64,000 nucleotides of DNA from NCBI GenBank assembly GCA_014360825.1, contig JACIWT010000003.1, positions 124,001-188,000 of the forward strand, in the 5' to 3' direction. This DNA is from Chloroflexota bacterium (GTDB taxonomy: Bacteria > Chloroflexota > Anaerolineae > UBA2200 > JACIWT01). Positions 52,556 to 61,738 of the stretch are shown piece by piece (within the stretch, counting starts at the first letter, position 1; every line of letters begins with the position of its first letter). A program made the translations under genes and the position numbers. Below the pieces are notes generated by a model. It did no database searches and was not told the origin of the DNA. It worked only from the letters and a program-made list of their open reading frames with translations.

Positions 52556-53426
52556 ATTCGAACTGCTACGCTCGGTGACTCTTGGGCAGTACCTGCCCAC
52601 GGGGTCCTTTCTACATCGGGTGGACCCCAGAGCCAAACTAGCAATGGGGATATTGTTGGTCGTGGGCGCTATTGCGACCTCCAGTCTGACCGGCTTAACC
52701 TTCGTCCTGACAATAGTAGTGGTCGGGTTCATAGTGGCCCACATCCCGCTGGGGTATGGACTTTCTGGCATCAAGCCGATGTGGCCCTTCCTGGTCCTCT
52801 TGGCTTTGCTCCAGGTGGTGGCCATCCCCCAGAATGATGTGAACACGGTGGTACTGGCGCAGTGGTGGTTTATTACCCTGACGGTTAGAGATTTGATCGC
52901 TGCCGCTTTGCTTTTTCTGAGATTCACAGTGATGGTTTGGGGTTTGAGCCTGCTTTCCTTTACTACCACAACTACAGAATTGACCCACGGCACTGAGCAC
53001 TTACTCAGGCCATTACAGCGCCTAGGCCTGCCCACTCATGAATTCGCGCTAATGGTCAACATTGCTCTCAGGTTTGTGCCTTTGCTGGCTGAAGAAACAG
53101 AGCGGTTGATGAAGGCCCAGGCCTCGCGGGGCGCGGACTTTGGCGGCGGACGTCAGCTGAATTTTATCCAACGGACGCGCAAACTAATCCCTTTGCTGGT
53201 TCCACTTTTCTTATCCAGCCTCCAACGGGCGGAGGACCTCATCCTGGCAATGGAAGCCCGTTGTTACACCGGGGGCAGGGGGCGCACACATTTGATTCAT
53301 TTGCATGCCTCGTGCGTGGATTATCTGGTTTTGTTTCTCATCTTCGCTGTTTTGGCTGTGGCCATTGCGACTGGAATTTTTTCCGCCGACCTTGTGGCCT
53401 GGCGGATTCTGCAAAATCTAATGTAA
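52548..53426 (+). CDS. ecfT: ECF transporter transmembrane component EcfT
   Basis: This 292-residue protein is the scaffold subunit linking ATPases to the S-component. It starts with LGQYLPTGSFLHRVDPRAKL, the family's N-terminal motif, followed by several membrane helices and coupling helices with QASRGADF (Ala-Arg-Gly type) and AMEARCYTGG. It begins with GTG 52548 (overlap 8 nt with ecfA2). An earlier TTG at 52521 would add MRRSRNWST. Confidence 0.92.
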   Translation: MSEFELLRSVTLGQYLPTGSFLHRVDPRAKLAMGILLVVGAIATSSLTGLTFVLTIVVVGFIVAHIPLGYGLSGIKPMWPFLVLLALLQVVAIPQNDVNTVVLAQWWFITLTVRDLIAAALLFLRFTVMVWGLSLLSFTTTTTELTHGTEHLLRPLQRLGLPTHEFALMVNIALRFVPLLAEETERLMKAQASRGADFGGGRQLNFIQRTRKLIPLLVPLFLSSLQRAEDLILAMEARCYTGGRGRTHLIHLHASCVDYLVLFLIFAVLAVAIATGIFSADLVAWRILQNLM

Positions 53427-53441
53427 TTCAAGGAGGGAACT

Positions 53442-54017
53442 ATGGGTACAGAAACAGCAGTTCGGTCCACGCCAGTGCGAAAAATCGTCATATCTGGAGT
53501 GCTGGGGGCAGTGGCTATCTTTTTGGGTTGGAGTCACCTGGGCTTTATCCCGTGGGTGGCAGGTGTGGCCATTACCATTATGCACGTGCCAGTGATCATC
53601 GGCGCAGTTCTGGAAGGGCCTCTAGTGGGCACGGCCATCGGCCTCATCTTCGGGTTGTTCAGCATGATCCAGGCTGTGTTGGCGCCAACCGGCCCGGTGG
53701 ACGTCTGGTTCCAGAACCCTATCATCTCAGTTCTCCCCAGATTGTTCATAGGGATTGTGGCTTGGCTAGGATACAAGGCCCTGCGGGGTATCAATGAACC
53801 AGTGGCACTGATCCTGGCGGGTGTCTTGGGCACTCTGACGAACACCGTGTTGGTGTTGGGTGCCATTGGGCTGTACAAGTACCTACCCTGGGCTGCACTT
53901 CCGCCCATTGTCATCAGCAACGGCCTGCCCGAAGCTGTCGTGGCCGCAATTCTAACCCTCGCCGTTGTGGGGGCTTGGAAGCGTATTGAGACGGGGAGAC
54001 GCAAATCACAGTTGTAA
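53442..54017 (+). CDS. ECF transporter S-component, probably pantothenate (PanT-like)
   Basis: This 191-residue membrane protein has about five or six helices and the stretch MHVPVIIGAVLEGPLVGTAIGLIFG, as in the ECF S-component family with PanT-like members (HIPVIIG, EGP, GLIFG). It selects the substrate for the module. The gene is directly followed by coaX, pantothenate kinase, so pantothenate is the likely cargo; this is context and partial motif resemblance, not proof. RBS AAGGAGGG precedes the ATG. Confidence 0.8.
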   Translation: MGTETAVRSTPVRKIVISGVLGAVAIFLGWSHLGFIPWVAGVAITIMHVPVIIGAVLEGPLVGTAIGLIFGLFSMIQAVLAPTGPVDVWFQNPIISVLPRLFIGIVAWLGYKALRGINEPVALILAGVLGTLTNTVLVLGAIGLYKYLPWAALPPIVISNGLPEAVVAAILTLAVVGAWKRIETGRRKSQL

Positions 54018-54035
54018 GGTCCAGTGGCCACTCAA

Positions 54036-54071
54036 GTTCAAGGGACTGCACGGGCGCAGTCCCTTGAACTA
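54036..54071 (+). other. Perfect 15-bp intercistronic hairpin between the S-component gene and coaX
   Basis: The arms AGTTCAAGGGACTGC (54036-54050) and GCAGTCCCTTGAACT (54057-54071) are perfect complements with a 6-nt loop. No T-run follows, and coaX RBS GAGGAG lies 6 nt after it. It resembles the btuF-btuC hairpin. Confidence 0.85.
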
Positions 54072-54090
54072 AACAATGAGGAGAAAAAGT

Positions 54091-54873
54091 ATGCTGCTTT
54101 GCATTGACATTGGCAATACCAACATCGTTCTCGGCCTGCATGGCGACGGCAAGTGGCTGGCTCAGTGGCGTATCCGCACCGCCCCGGACGTTATGCCGGA
54201 TGAGTACGCCATGCTCCTGAAGCAGTTGCTGGCGGATAGAGGGTGTTCATTCACCGAGATCACGATGGTTACGGTAGCCAGCGTGGTGCCTCCGTTGACG
54301 GGCGTTTTCAGTGAACTATGCCAGCGCTATTTGGGCAAGCAAGCATTGATCATCGGCCCGGGCGTGCGAACTGGGATGCGCATTCGGATTGACAACCCCG
54401 CGGAGCTGGGTGCAGACTTAGTATGTGATGCTGTGGCCGCCTATCAGCGCTTCGGCACCGCCTGTATCGTAGTGGATTTCGGCACCGCGACCACATTCAG
54501 CGCTATCGCCAAGAACGGCGATTTCCTGGGTGTAGCCATTGCCTTAGGGCTGGGAGTCGCTGCCGACGCCCTTGCGGCCCGCACTGCCCAATTGCCACGT
54601 GTTCACTTGATCCCACCACCCACAGCCATTGGCAAAAACACCGTTCATTCTATGCAGTCTGGTCTGATATTCGGTTACGTCGGGCTGGTGGAGAGTCTCA
54701 TTGCCCGTATCCAAGGCGAACTGGGTGGGCATGCCAAAGTCATCGCCACCGGGGGACTAGCCCCTGTCATTGCTTCCCTCACGCACGTGTTTGATGAAGT
54801 GGATCCTTGGTTGACCCTGGAGGGAATCCGCATCATCAGCGAGCGAAATGCTTCTGAGGGAGGGCTGAGATAA
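54091..54873 (+). CDS. coaX: Type III pantothenate kinase
   Basis: CoaX phosphorylates pantothenate, the first step of CoA synthesis. The 260-residue product starts MLLCIDIGNTNIVLGLHG and has VASVVPPLTG, IDNPAELGADL, IVVDFGTATTFS and ATGGLAPVIA, covering the two ATPase-fold phosphate motifs. The usual GADR appears as GADL, keeping the Asp but not the Arg, and the P of the usual IxPG segment is replaced (IALGLGVAADAL). ATG 54091 has GAGGAG 7 nt upstream; five extra codons would come from the RBS region. It ends the ECF operon. Confidence 0.93.
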   Translation: MLLCIDIGNTNIVLGLHGDGKWLAQWRIRTAPDVMPDEYAMLLKQLLADRGCSFTEITMVTVASVVPPLTGVFSELCQRYLGKQALIIGPGVRTGMRIRIDNPAELGADLVCDAVAAYQRFGTACIVVDFGTATTFSAIAKNGDFLGVAIALGLGVAADALAARTAQLPRVHLIPPPTAIGKNTVHSMQSGLIFGYVGLVESLIARIQGELGGHAKVIATGGLAPVIASLTHVFDEVDPWLTLEGIRIISERNASEGGLR

Positions 54874-54917
54874 CAACGGGGTGATGCTGTCACAGGACGC
54901 ACGATTCGGGGAAAACA

Positions 54918-54955
54918 AAATGACCAGTTACTAGACATAACTGGTCATTTGTTCA
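54918..54955 (+). terminator. coaX terminator
   Basis: AAATGACCAGTTA (54918-54930) pairs perfectly over 13 bp with TAACTGGTCATTT (54938-54950), 7-nt loop, followed by GTTCATTTG. It probably ends the ECF-coaX transcript. Confidence 0.8.
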
Positions 54956-54988
54956 TTTGCACAAGCATCAAGCCCTTTTCAGAGTGGT

Positions 54989-55064
<76 letters not shown>

Positions 55065-55082
55065 ATAGGATATTCTGTAAAA

Positions 55083-55111
55083 ATTATAGCACAAAACTGC
55101 CAAAAGTGAAA
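55083..55111 (-). promoter_or_regulatory. tRNA-Pro promoter
   Basis: On the minus strand TATAAT (55088-55083) has TTGTGC before it (extended -10). The -35 is a poor TTTCAC at 17 bp, or TTTTCA at 18 bp. It lies 19 bp before the tRNA. Confidence 0.55.
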
Positions 55112-55139
55112 AAGAGAGGGTATGGGGTAACAAAATGAT

Positions 55140-55862
55140 CTAAGAGATGCCCGTTCTGATATGTTGTGCGAACTCTGCCGGCAACCCGGACTTCTCAATG
55201 GCCCGCGCAGCAGCCTCTGTATCGTATTCCACACGCGGGAACTGCACTCTCAGCTTGCCATTATCCACGTCTATTACTGCGTAGCAGGCACGTGGGTCGC
55301 CGTCTTTCGGCTTTCCTACAGATCCATCGTTAATCACGTGGCGGCCACCGGAGAGGATGCGGTGATATGGTAGGTGAGTGTGACCACAGACGAGGATGTC
55401 AGCCGCCGCCATATCCATAAGCCGGATTACACTGCTTTCTAAACGGTCTTGAAATAAATATTCATTGGTTCTGCGCGGGCTGCCGTGCACCAACACTACA
55501 TGGAGGCCACCGACTCTGTATTCCACACGAGGGAGAAGGCTCCGTAGGAACGCTTTGTTCTCTGCTGTAACGTGTTCCCGATGCCATAGGAGCGACTGCT
55601 GCCCGCGCTGCACCTCCTCTTCCTCGCGGTAGGCACAGCCGCAATCATCGCGGTCGTAACCTACACCGTCGTCATAGTTACCCTGAATGGTGGGGACACC
55701 CAATTCGCGTAGCCGGAAGATAACTTCGTTAGGAAATGCGCCGTAGCCAACCAAATCGCCTAGACATACCACGTGATCGGCTTTGTGTTGTGCCAGGTCC
55801 GCGAGCACAGCGTCAAGGGCGTGAATATTAGCGTGAATGTCCGAGAACGTAACGATGCGCAT
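55140..55862 (-). CDS. Metallophosphoesterase (calcineurin-like, YfcE/MJ0936-type)
   Basis: This 240-residue phosphoesterase has the metal motifs DIHANIHAL, GDLVGYG, GNYDDG, VHGSPR and GHTHLPY in order. MJ0936-type members are phosphodiesterases with unclear natural substrates. No signal peptide, so cytosolic. ATG 55862 is preceded by AAGGAGG, and a promoter is seen (55885-55913). Confidence 0.93.
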   Translation of the reverse strand: MRIVTFSDIHANIHALDAVLADLAQHKADHVVCLGDLVGYGAFPNEVIFRLRELGVPTIQGNYDDGVGYDRDDCGCAYREEEEVQRGQQSLLWHREHVTAENKAFLRSLLPRVEYRVGGLHVVLVHGSPRRTNEYLFQDRLESSVIRLMDMAAADILVCGHTHLPYHRILSGGRHVINDGSVGKPKDGDPRACYAVIDVDNGKLRVQFPRVEYDTEAAARAIEKSGLPAEFAQHIRTGIS

Positions 55863-55884
55863 GTTCGGCCCTCCTTAGGTGGTC

Positions 55885-55913
55885 ATTATACAGCGCCACT
55901 GGCTGGAAGCAAA
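55885..55913 (-). promoter_or_regulatory. Promoter of the metallophosphoesterase gene
   Basis: On the minus strand TTTGCT (55913-55908) and TATAAT (55890-55885) are 17 bp apart, 22 bp before the ATG. Confidence 0.5.
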
Positions 55914-55966
55914 CTTTCGACACCATTTGACCCTCGGTCATTGGGACGCAGTAGCGATGCTGTTTC

Positions 55967-55999
55967 GCACTTTGGTCGGCATTGGCTATACTAAAGTGC
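55967..55999 (+). promoter_or_regulatory. Inverted repeat around a possible -10 box before the amylase gene
   Basis: GCACTTT (55967-55973) and AAAGTGC (55993-55999) are exact 7-bp arms flanking TATACT (55987-55992). The arrangement would fit an operator or hairpin at the transcription start. No clear -35 was found, and the regulator is unknown. Confidence 0.35.
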
Positions 56000-56027
56000 A
56001 ATTCTGCATTCTCCCTTGGGGGAAACG

Positions 56028-57728
56028 ATGGGCAGACGTGACCTCTTATTTACGTTCCTAATCACTGTTTTTGTTCTGACAAGTTGTGCTCTGCAACAAC
56101 CAACCTTTACACCGACAGCTTTGCCCCTTCCTACCGCTACCCTTGCTCCTACCCAGGTGGCGACCCCTTCTGCGACCACGGTCATTGAATCGCCTACCCG
56201 CTGGTGGGACGATTGCATTTTCTACGAAGTGCTGGTGCGCAGTTTCTATGATAGCGATGGCGATGGATACGGTGATCTGGAGGGCTTGATCCAGAAATTA
56301 GACTATCTGAATGATGGCGACCCCGAGACCACCGGTGATCTGGGCATCACTGGCCTTTGGCTCATGCCCATTTGCGAAGCAACAAGTTATCACGGCTATG
56401 ATGTGACGGATTATTTTAGTGTGGAGTCGGATTACGGCGATGAGTCGACTTTCCACCGTCTGGTTGAAGAAGCACACAAACGCGGCATCTACGTTATTGT
56501 AGATATGGTGTTAAACCACACTTCGGAGAAACACCCTTGGTTTGTGAATGCCCAGACCGGCCCACAGGCCGAGCACTATGACTGGTATATCTGGTCAGAG
56601 ACCAACCCCAGTTATAAAGGGCCTTGGGGACAAGATGTCTGGTTTCCTGCTCGAGAGCAATATTATTATGGAGTATTTGGTAAGTCTATGCCTGACCTCA
56701 ATTACCGCAACGAGGAGGTCACGGCACAGATGCTGGAGGTAGTACGCTTCTGGCTAGAGGATATGGGTGCGGATGGACTGAGGCTCGATGCGATCAAGCA
56801 TCTCATTGAGGAAGATCAGCGCCAGGAAAATACTCAATCCACTCACGATTGGCTGCGCCGCTTCCGCGCTTTCTACAAAAATGTGAAACCAGATGCGTTC
56901 GTGGTTGGCGAAGTGTGGTCTCCGACCAAAGACGTTGCGCCCTACGTGGGCGATCAACTGGACGCTTGCTTCGAGTTCGATCTGGCGAGTGCTATTCTGA
57001 CTAGCATCAACGAGGGTAGCCCAGCCCGGCTGAAGGTTGCCCAGTTGTTGGTGGAAAATTCGTACCGTGACCATCAGTATGCCATTTTTCTCTCCAACCA
57101 CGATCAGGTGCGCGTTTTCTCGCAACTAGGGCGCAGTGAGGAGAAAGCACGCCTGGCCGCGACCATCTACCTGACTTCACCTGGCATCCCCTTCATATAT
57201 TATGGAGAGGAGATCGGCATGGCTGGCAATAAGCCCGACCTTTACATCCGCAAGCCCATGCAATGGTCCGACGCCCCACGGGCTGGCTTCACTACTGGCA
57301 TCCCGTGGACATCCGTCAACTTAGACTACACCACTAAGAATGTCACTGCGCAGCAGGATGATCCCGACTCTCTTCTCAATCATTACAAGCGGTTGATTAG
57401 GCTGCGAATGCAACATGCGGCCTTGCGCACCGGCAGTTTTACTTTGCTGGGCACCGATAACCGTCTGGTGTACGCTTACCTTCGTCATAATGAAAGCGAA
57501 GATATTGTGGTGGTCCTGAATTTCTCAGATAAACCAATTGAATCGTACGCCCTCTCTGCGCGGGAGGGCAGCCCTATGAAGTTCGGGACCTATGTGGGAC
57601 AGGAATTGCTTACGGGGGAAGACGCAGGGGAAGTGCGCGTCACCAGTGCAGGAGGATTCCAGGGTTACAAGCCGGTGCCTGTCTTGTCTCCACGGGCTGG
57701 ATACGTGATCTTGCTAAAACGCCAATAA
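56028..57728 (+). CDS. Alpha-amylase family (GH13) lipoprotein
   Basis: This 566-residue exported enzyme has a lipobox (FVLTSC, Cys about 20), a Thr/Pro linker and a GH13 barrel. Conserved regions include DMVLNHTSEKHPWF (I), GLRLDAIKHL (II, nucleophile Asp), FVVGEVW (III, acid Glu) and FLSNHDQVR (IV, Asp). A C-terminal beta domain ends the protein. Substrate is alpha-glucan or maltodextrin; the subfamily resembles neopullulanase/oligo-glucosidase types, but a precise activity cannot be read. ATG 56028 has GGGGG upstream. Confidence 0.94.
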   Translation: MGRRDLLFTFLITVFVLTSCALQQPTFTPTALPLPTATLAPTQVATPSATTVIESPTRWWDDCIFYEVLVRSFYDSDGDGYGDLEGLIQKLDYLNDGDPETTGDLGITGLWLMPICEATSYHGYDVTDYFSVESDYGDESTFHRLVEEAHKRGIYVIVDMVLNHTSEKHPWFVNAQTGPQAEHYDWYIWSETNPSYKGPWGQDVWFPAREQYYYGVFGKSMPDLNYRNEEVTAQMLEVVRFWLEDMGADGLRLDAIKHLIEEDQRQENTQSTHDWLRRFRAFYKNVKPDAFVVGEVWSPTKDVAPYVGDQLDACFEFDLASAILTSINEGSPARLKVAQLLVENSYRDHQYAIFLSNHDQVRVFSQLGRSEEKARLAATIYLTSPGIPFIYYGEEIGMAGNKPDLYIRKPMQWSDAPRAGFTTGIPWTSVNLDYTTKNVTAQQDDPDSLLNHYKRLIRLRMQHAALRTGSFTLLGTDNRLVYAYLRHNESEDIVVVLNFSDKPIESYALSAREGSPMKFGTYVGQELLTGEDAGEVRVTSAGGFQGYKPVPVLSPRAGYVILLKRQ

Positions 57729-57732
57729 AACG

Positions 57733-59115
57733 CTACGAGGAGGCGCTTCTATCTAAGTGTTCAGTAGGGGAATCCACTGGCGCTACTGTTAACGTAAAGG
57801 TAAATTCTGAACCCTTCCCGACCTCGCTTTTCACCCAGACGCGCCCTCCGTGGGCTTCTACTAGTTGCTTGACGATGGCTAGCCCCAACCCCGCTCCGCC
57901 TGTCGTCCGTGCCCGCGACTTATCCGCTCGGTAGAATCGTTCAAAGACATAGGGTAAATGTTCGGGGGCGATGCCTATCCCCGTGTCTCGAACACTCACC
58001 TCAACCTCGGAGCCTACTGCTCTGGCTGCTACGGTCACCTCTCCACCTGCTGGCGTATAGTTCATGGCGTTGGTTAGCAAATTGCGCAATATCTGCCCCA
58101 CTCGCTCTGGATCGGCATCCACGAGTGGTAGATCCGCCGGCACGTCCACATGGAGGGAGAGTCCTTTTTCAGCCGCTTGGGTTTGAAGCGCATTCACCGT
58201 TCTTTCCACCACATCTGCCAGAGCCAGTGGCTGACGCACCAGCCTGAGTTGTCCTGCTTCGGCCAAGGCCAGTTCCTGTAAATCATCCACCAGATGGCTC
58301 AGCAGCATCGCTTCTTCATAGAGGGAGTCGATCACTGTCGGGTCCGGCTTCATCATCCCTTCCCTTATGGCTTCCAAGTAACCGCGGATGTTAGAAAGCG
58401 GGGTGCGCAGTTCGTGGGCCACGTCGGTTACCATGTTGCGTCGCAATTGGTCAAGGTGGGTCAGGCCATCCGCCATGGCATTGAAGGCGCGGGCCAGTTC
58501 GCCGATCTCATCCTTGGATTGCACTCCCACTCGCTGACTAAGGTCGCCTTTCTCCATCCTGCGCGCGGCGGCTGTCAGAGCCTCGACCGGACGTAGAATT
58601 CGACGGGAGAGGAATAACGTCAATACCACTGCCGCAAATCCCGCAGCCAAGACCGCTAGTATAAGCGAACGGTTCACTGTGCCAATGAAGGTCCCCTCAC
58701 CAGCACGGCTCCCGGGTTCACTGGGTGGGCCAATGTAGACCAGGCCAACCGGCACGCCCCTGGAAGTAATAAGCGCAACAGGCCCGGGCCAATCTTGGCT
58801 AACCACTTGCCCTACCAACTTCCGGTCTGAGTCGGCGAGAATTTTCCCCATCCCATCAGCCAAAATGATTCGTTCGCCGGTAATCTGTCCCATCTGCTCT
58901 ACCAAAGGCTGCACACCGTCCCAGTTCTGGCTAGCACGGTAATACATAGCCAACACGTTCTCGAATCGCTGGTGGCGCATCATCCCACCGTATTCGATAT
59001 AGCGCTGGAACTCGCTAGTGGTGGCGCGGCTCGCGGACAGAGCGACGGTCCCTACCGCAACCATCACCACGAGGCTCATCATTAGAAGCAGGCGAAAGCG
59101 CAGACTATGGAACAT
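57733..59115 (-). CDS. Sensor histidine kinase (HAMP-HisKA-HATPase)
   Basis: This 460-residue kinase has two membrane segments (about 7-29 and 151-173) around an extracellular region. A HAMP domain follows ([19 protein letters not shown]), then HisKA with the phosphorylated His in [16 protein letters not shown] (about residue 235). The ATPase domain has N-box [15 protein letters not shown]1 [14 protein letters not shown]-box [13 protein letters not shown] and G2 GGAGLGLAI. It follows its response regulator with a 1-bp gap. The sensed signal is unknown; neighbouring MacAB-type genes suggest envelope or toxic-compound stress, without proof. Confidence 0.95.
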   Translation of the reverse strand: MFHSLRFRLLLMMSLVVMVAVGTVALSASRATTSEFQRYIEYGGMMRHQRFENVLAMYYRASQNWDGVQPLVEQMGQITGERIILADGMGKILADSDRKLVGQVVSQDWPGPVALITSRGVPVGLVYIGPPSEPGSRAGEGTFIGTVNRSLILAVLAAGFAAVVLTLFLSRRILRPVEALTAAARRMEKGDLSQRVGVQSKDEIGELARAFNAMADGLTHLDQLRRNMVTDVAHELRTPLSNIRGYLEAIREGMMKPDPTVIDSLYEEAMLLSHLVDDLQELALAEAGQLRLVRQPLALADVVERTVNALQTQAAEKGLSLHVDVPADLPLVDADPERVGQILRNLLTNAMNYTPAGGEVTVAARAVGSEVEVSVRDTGIGIAPEHLPYVFERFYRADKSRARTTGGAGLGLAIVKQLVEAHGGRVWVKSEVGKGSEFTFTLTVAPVDSPTEHLDRSASS

Positions 59116-59116
59116 C

Positions 59117-59824
59117 TTATTCCTCGGCGAATCTGTAACCTACCCCGTAGACTGTCTGGATATAGGTTTGATGCCCAGGGTCGGGTTCGATTTTCTTGCG
59201 CAGGTTCATCACATGGACGTCCACGGTGCGCTCCAGACCCTCGTAATCGAAACCAAAGACTCGATCCAGGAGTTCCAAACGGGTGAAGGCACGCCCTGGT
59301 TCCTTGACCAGTGTCTCCAGTAATTTGAATTCCCTGGGTGTTAAATGGACGGGTTGTCCTCGTACCCGGGCCTCATGACGAACAAAATCCACCACCAGAT
59401 CACCGAAGTGCACCTCTGGCGGGCCTTCTTGCTCCCCTTCGCCTGCCCGCCGAAGCACAGCCCGCACCCGAGCCAGGAGCTCTCGTGGGCTGAAGGGTTT
59501 GGTCACATAATCGTCGGCCCCTAACTCCAGGCCCAATAATTTGTCCTCCTCTGTAGTCCTGGCAGTGAGCATGATGATGGGCACTTGGTTGCCCTCGCCT
59601 CGCAGAACGTGGCAGATGTCAAGCCCATCCATACCTGGCAGCATTAGATCTAGGATGATCAAATCCGGTCGCTTCTGGCGGGCTAATCCCAGAGCCTCTC
59701 GACCCTCATAGGCAGTCAATACCCGATAACCATCTTTCTCAAGATACAACTTGATCAGTTCGACTACTTTTTTGTCGTCGTCCACGACGAGTATATTCCG
59801 GTCAACTTTTCTGGCTACCACCAA
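59117..59824 (-). CDS. OmpR/PhoB-family response regulator
   Basis: This 235-residue regulator has a receiver domain ([18 protein letters not shown]; phospho-acceptor Asp in [39 protein letters not shown]) and a winged-helix DNA-binding domain ([44 protein letters not shown]). It is likely paired with the adjacent kinase. Targets are unknown; the MacAB operon to the right runs in the same direction, with a small membrane gene between. Confidence 0.96.
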   Translation of the reverse strand: MVVARKVDRNILVVDDDKKVVELIKLYLEKDGYRVLTAYEGREALGLARQKRPDLIILDLMLPGMDGLDICHVLRGEGNQVPIIMLTARTTEEDKLLGLELGADDYVTKPFSPRELLARVRAVLRRAGEGEQEGPPEVHFGDLVVDFVRHEARVRGQPVHLTPREFKLLETLVKEPGRAFTRLELLDRVFGFDYEGLERTVDVHVMNLRKKIEPDPGHQTYIQTVYGVGYRFAEE

Positions 59825-59985
59825 TCTACACTCCGAAACCGATCAATTTCTTACCGCTAGTTACGAGCTGTAATATTTTCCAGGTGCTACTGCTTATGCC
59901 GGAAAAGTATGCCCATCTCCCCAAAAAGGATAGTAACACCATCGTCCGTGTTCACTTTCCCGATTTGCCGACGCAACACACTTAC

Positions 59986-60363
59986 TTATTGCGTTGACGG
60001 GGTGGGGCCTGCAGCAGGCGGTGACTTGTGCCAGTAACGGCCGGCTACAAAGGCTAGTACAACCAGTGCCGCGAAAAACACCAAGCGCATTAGCCCGCCC
60101 GCGACGCGGAGTAGCCAGGCGCGCCACATTATGAACCCGCGCCCAAGGGTGAGGTGTCTGCCGTCGAATGGCCTCCAACCAAAATCGGAACGGTATGCCT
60201 TGACTCCCCATCCCAGTAGCCGGTACACGGCCGCTCCCAAGCTCCAACCGCGCTCACCACCACTGCGCCAATAGACTATCTCTCCCCAATGGAGCAGGCC
60301 CAGTCCAAAAAGGACCACGAGAATCACAAGCACTCCAATTGCCAATTTCCATGTCTTAGACAT
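59986..60363 (-). CDS. Small membrane protein, unknown function
   Basis: This 125-residue product has two membrane helices (about 7-27, IGVLVILVVLFGLGLLHWGE; and 83-107, LMRLVFFAALVVLAFVAGRYW). A central hydrophilic stretch rich in Trp, Gly and Arg and a short Pro-Thr tail (SPPAAGPTPSTQ) complete it. I do not recognise a family. ATG 60363 is used; GTG 60366 is directly before it, and GGGGG lies about 9-14 nt upstream. Its place between MacB and the response regulator suggests an accessory role, by context only. Confidence 0.55.
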   Translation of the reverse strand: MSKTWKLAIGVLVILVVLFGLGLLHWGEIVYWRSGGERGWSLGAAVYRLLGWGVKAYRSDFGWRPFDGRHLTLGRGFIMWRAWLLRVAGGLMRLVFFAALVVLAFVAGRYWHKSPPAAGPTPSTQ

Positions 60364-60498
60364 CACTCTATCCCCCTGAGTCAGGAAACTTGGTTTTTTC
60401 TTAGATGCTCGCTCCGATAACCAAGCACATTATACCAATACCGGGCGGCCAAGAAAGGCCCCTGTTATGAGGGGATCACGGTGTCATTTGAAAACCTG

Positions 60499-61734
60499 CT
60501 ACTCATATCTCAATGCGTCGATAGGGTTCAGGGCCGCGGCGCGGCTGGCCGGATAGATGCCAAAGAAGAGCCCCACCGCGATGGATACGCTCAGCGCCAT
60601 AATCACACTTTCAGGGGTAACCAGAGCACGAGTACCTCCCAGCAGCGGGGTAACGACTCGCGCAGCACCATAACCGGCTAGAACGCCAACGAGCCCACCC
60701 GTAAGGCTAAGTACCACTGCCTCCACGAGAAATTGGGCCAGAATGTCGCGTCGTTTGGCTCCCACCGCCTTGCGAATGCCGATCTCTCGCGTCCGCTCGG
60801 TTACGGAGACCAGCATGATGTTCATGATGCCGATGCCCCCTACTACCAAAGAGATGGCTGCTATGCTGCTGAGCAGCATAGTAAAGGTCTGTGAAGTCTC
60901 CTGCACCATCTCCACGATCTGGGCCTGGTTTTGTATGATAAAGTCATCAGCCTGGCCCATCGTCAGGCCATGGCTGGCCCGCAGGATGGCGGTCAACTCC
61001 GCCTGGGCCAAATCCATCTTGTCCGCAGAAACTACCTGCACATTGATGGCTTGCAGTGATCTGTTGCCTGCCCCGCCAAACTTGATCTGGGCCGTGCTCA
61101 GAGGAATGAAAACTTGGTCGTCCAAGTTCTGGAAGCCGCCGGCAGTTCCTTTGCTGGCCATGATGCCCACAATTTCGTAGTTTTGACGGTTGATCTTGAT
61201 CGTTTTGCCCAGGGGATCAATGAGCATTGCCTCTCCAAAGAGGTCCTCAACCACCGATGCCCCCAGTACAACCACCTTGGCCTGGCTTTTGAGGTCCAGT
61301 TCTTCAATAAAACGGCCTCGTGCGATCTGCCAGTTGCGCACTGTGAGATACTCCGGAGTAACCCCCAGGACGGTGGTCTGTGTGTTCTTGTTGCCGTACA
61401 CTACTTGGGCGCGAGTGGAGTATTCTGGCGCGATGGCAGATACAGAGTTGGCCAGACGGGTGATGGCCTCCACGTCATCGTTGGTCAGACTCTGGGCGCT
61501 GGCGACTCCCATAGAGACGCCGCGCACAAAGACCCTTCCTGGTGAGATGACCAGCAGGTTGGAACCTAGGCTCTCAAACCGCTCCGTTACTTGTGCCTGG
61601 GCCCCGGCGCCAGCGGCCACCAGGGCGATCACCGCTCCCACGCCGATAATGATGCCCAGCATCGTCAGCCCGGCGCGCAACTTGTTAGATGCAATGGACT
61701 GCAAGGCTATCTTCACGCTTTCGATCACGTTCAT
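60499..61734 (-). CDS. MacB-type ABC permease (FtsX family)
   Basis: This 411-residue permease has an N-terminal membrane helix (GLTMLGIIIGVGAVIALVAAGAG), a large MacB_PCD periplasmic-type domain (about 45-270), then three membrane helices with the FtsX pattern (LLSSIAAISLVVGGIGIMNIML, RTREIGIRKAVGAKR, LVGVLAGYGAARVV). In this group the ATPase is a separate protein, encoded upstream at the right edge. ATG 61734 begins MNVIESVKIALQSI, with GGGAGATGAGG upstream; longer upstream reading overlaps the MacA gene in another frame and is rejected. Confidence 0.93.
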   Translation of the reverse strand: MNVIESVKIALQSIASNKLRAGLTMLGIIIGVGAVIALVAAGAGAQAQVTERFESLGSNLLVISPGRVFVRGVSMGVASAQSLTNDDVEAITRLANSVSAIAPEYSTRAQVVYGNKNTQTTVLGVTPEYLTVRNWQIARGRFIEELDLKSQAKVVVLGASVVEDLFGEAMLIDPLGKTIKINRQNYEIVGIMASKGTAGGFQNLDDQVFIPLSTAQIKFGGAGNRSLQAINVQVVSADKMDLAQAELTAILRASHGLTMGQADDFIIQNQAQIVEMVQETSQTFTMLLSSIAAISLVVGGIGIMNIMLVSVTERTREIGIRKAVGAKRRDILAQFLVEAVVLSLTGGLVGVLAGYGAARVVTPLLGGTRALVTPESVIMALSVSIAVGLFFGIYPASRAAALNPIDALRYE

Positions 61735-61738
61735 AGCC

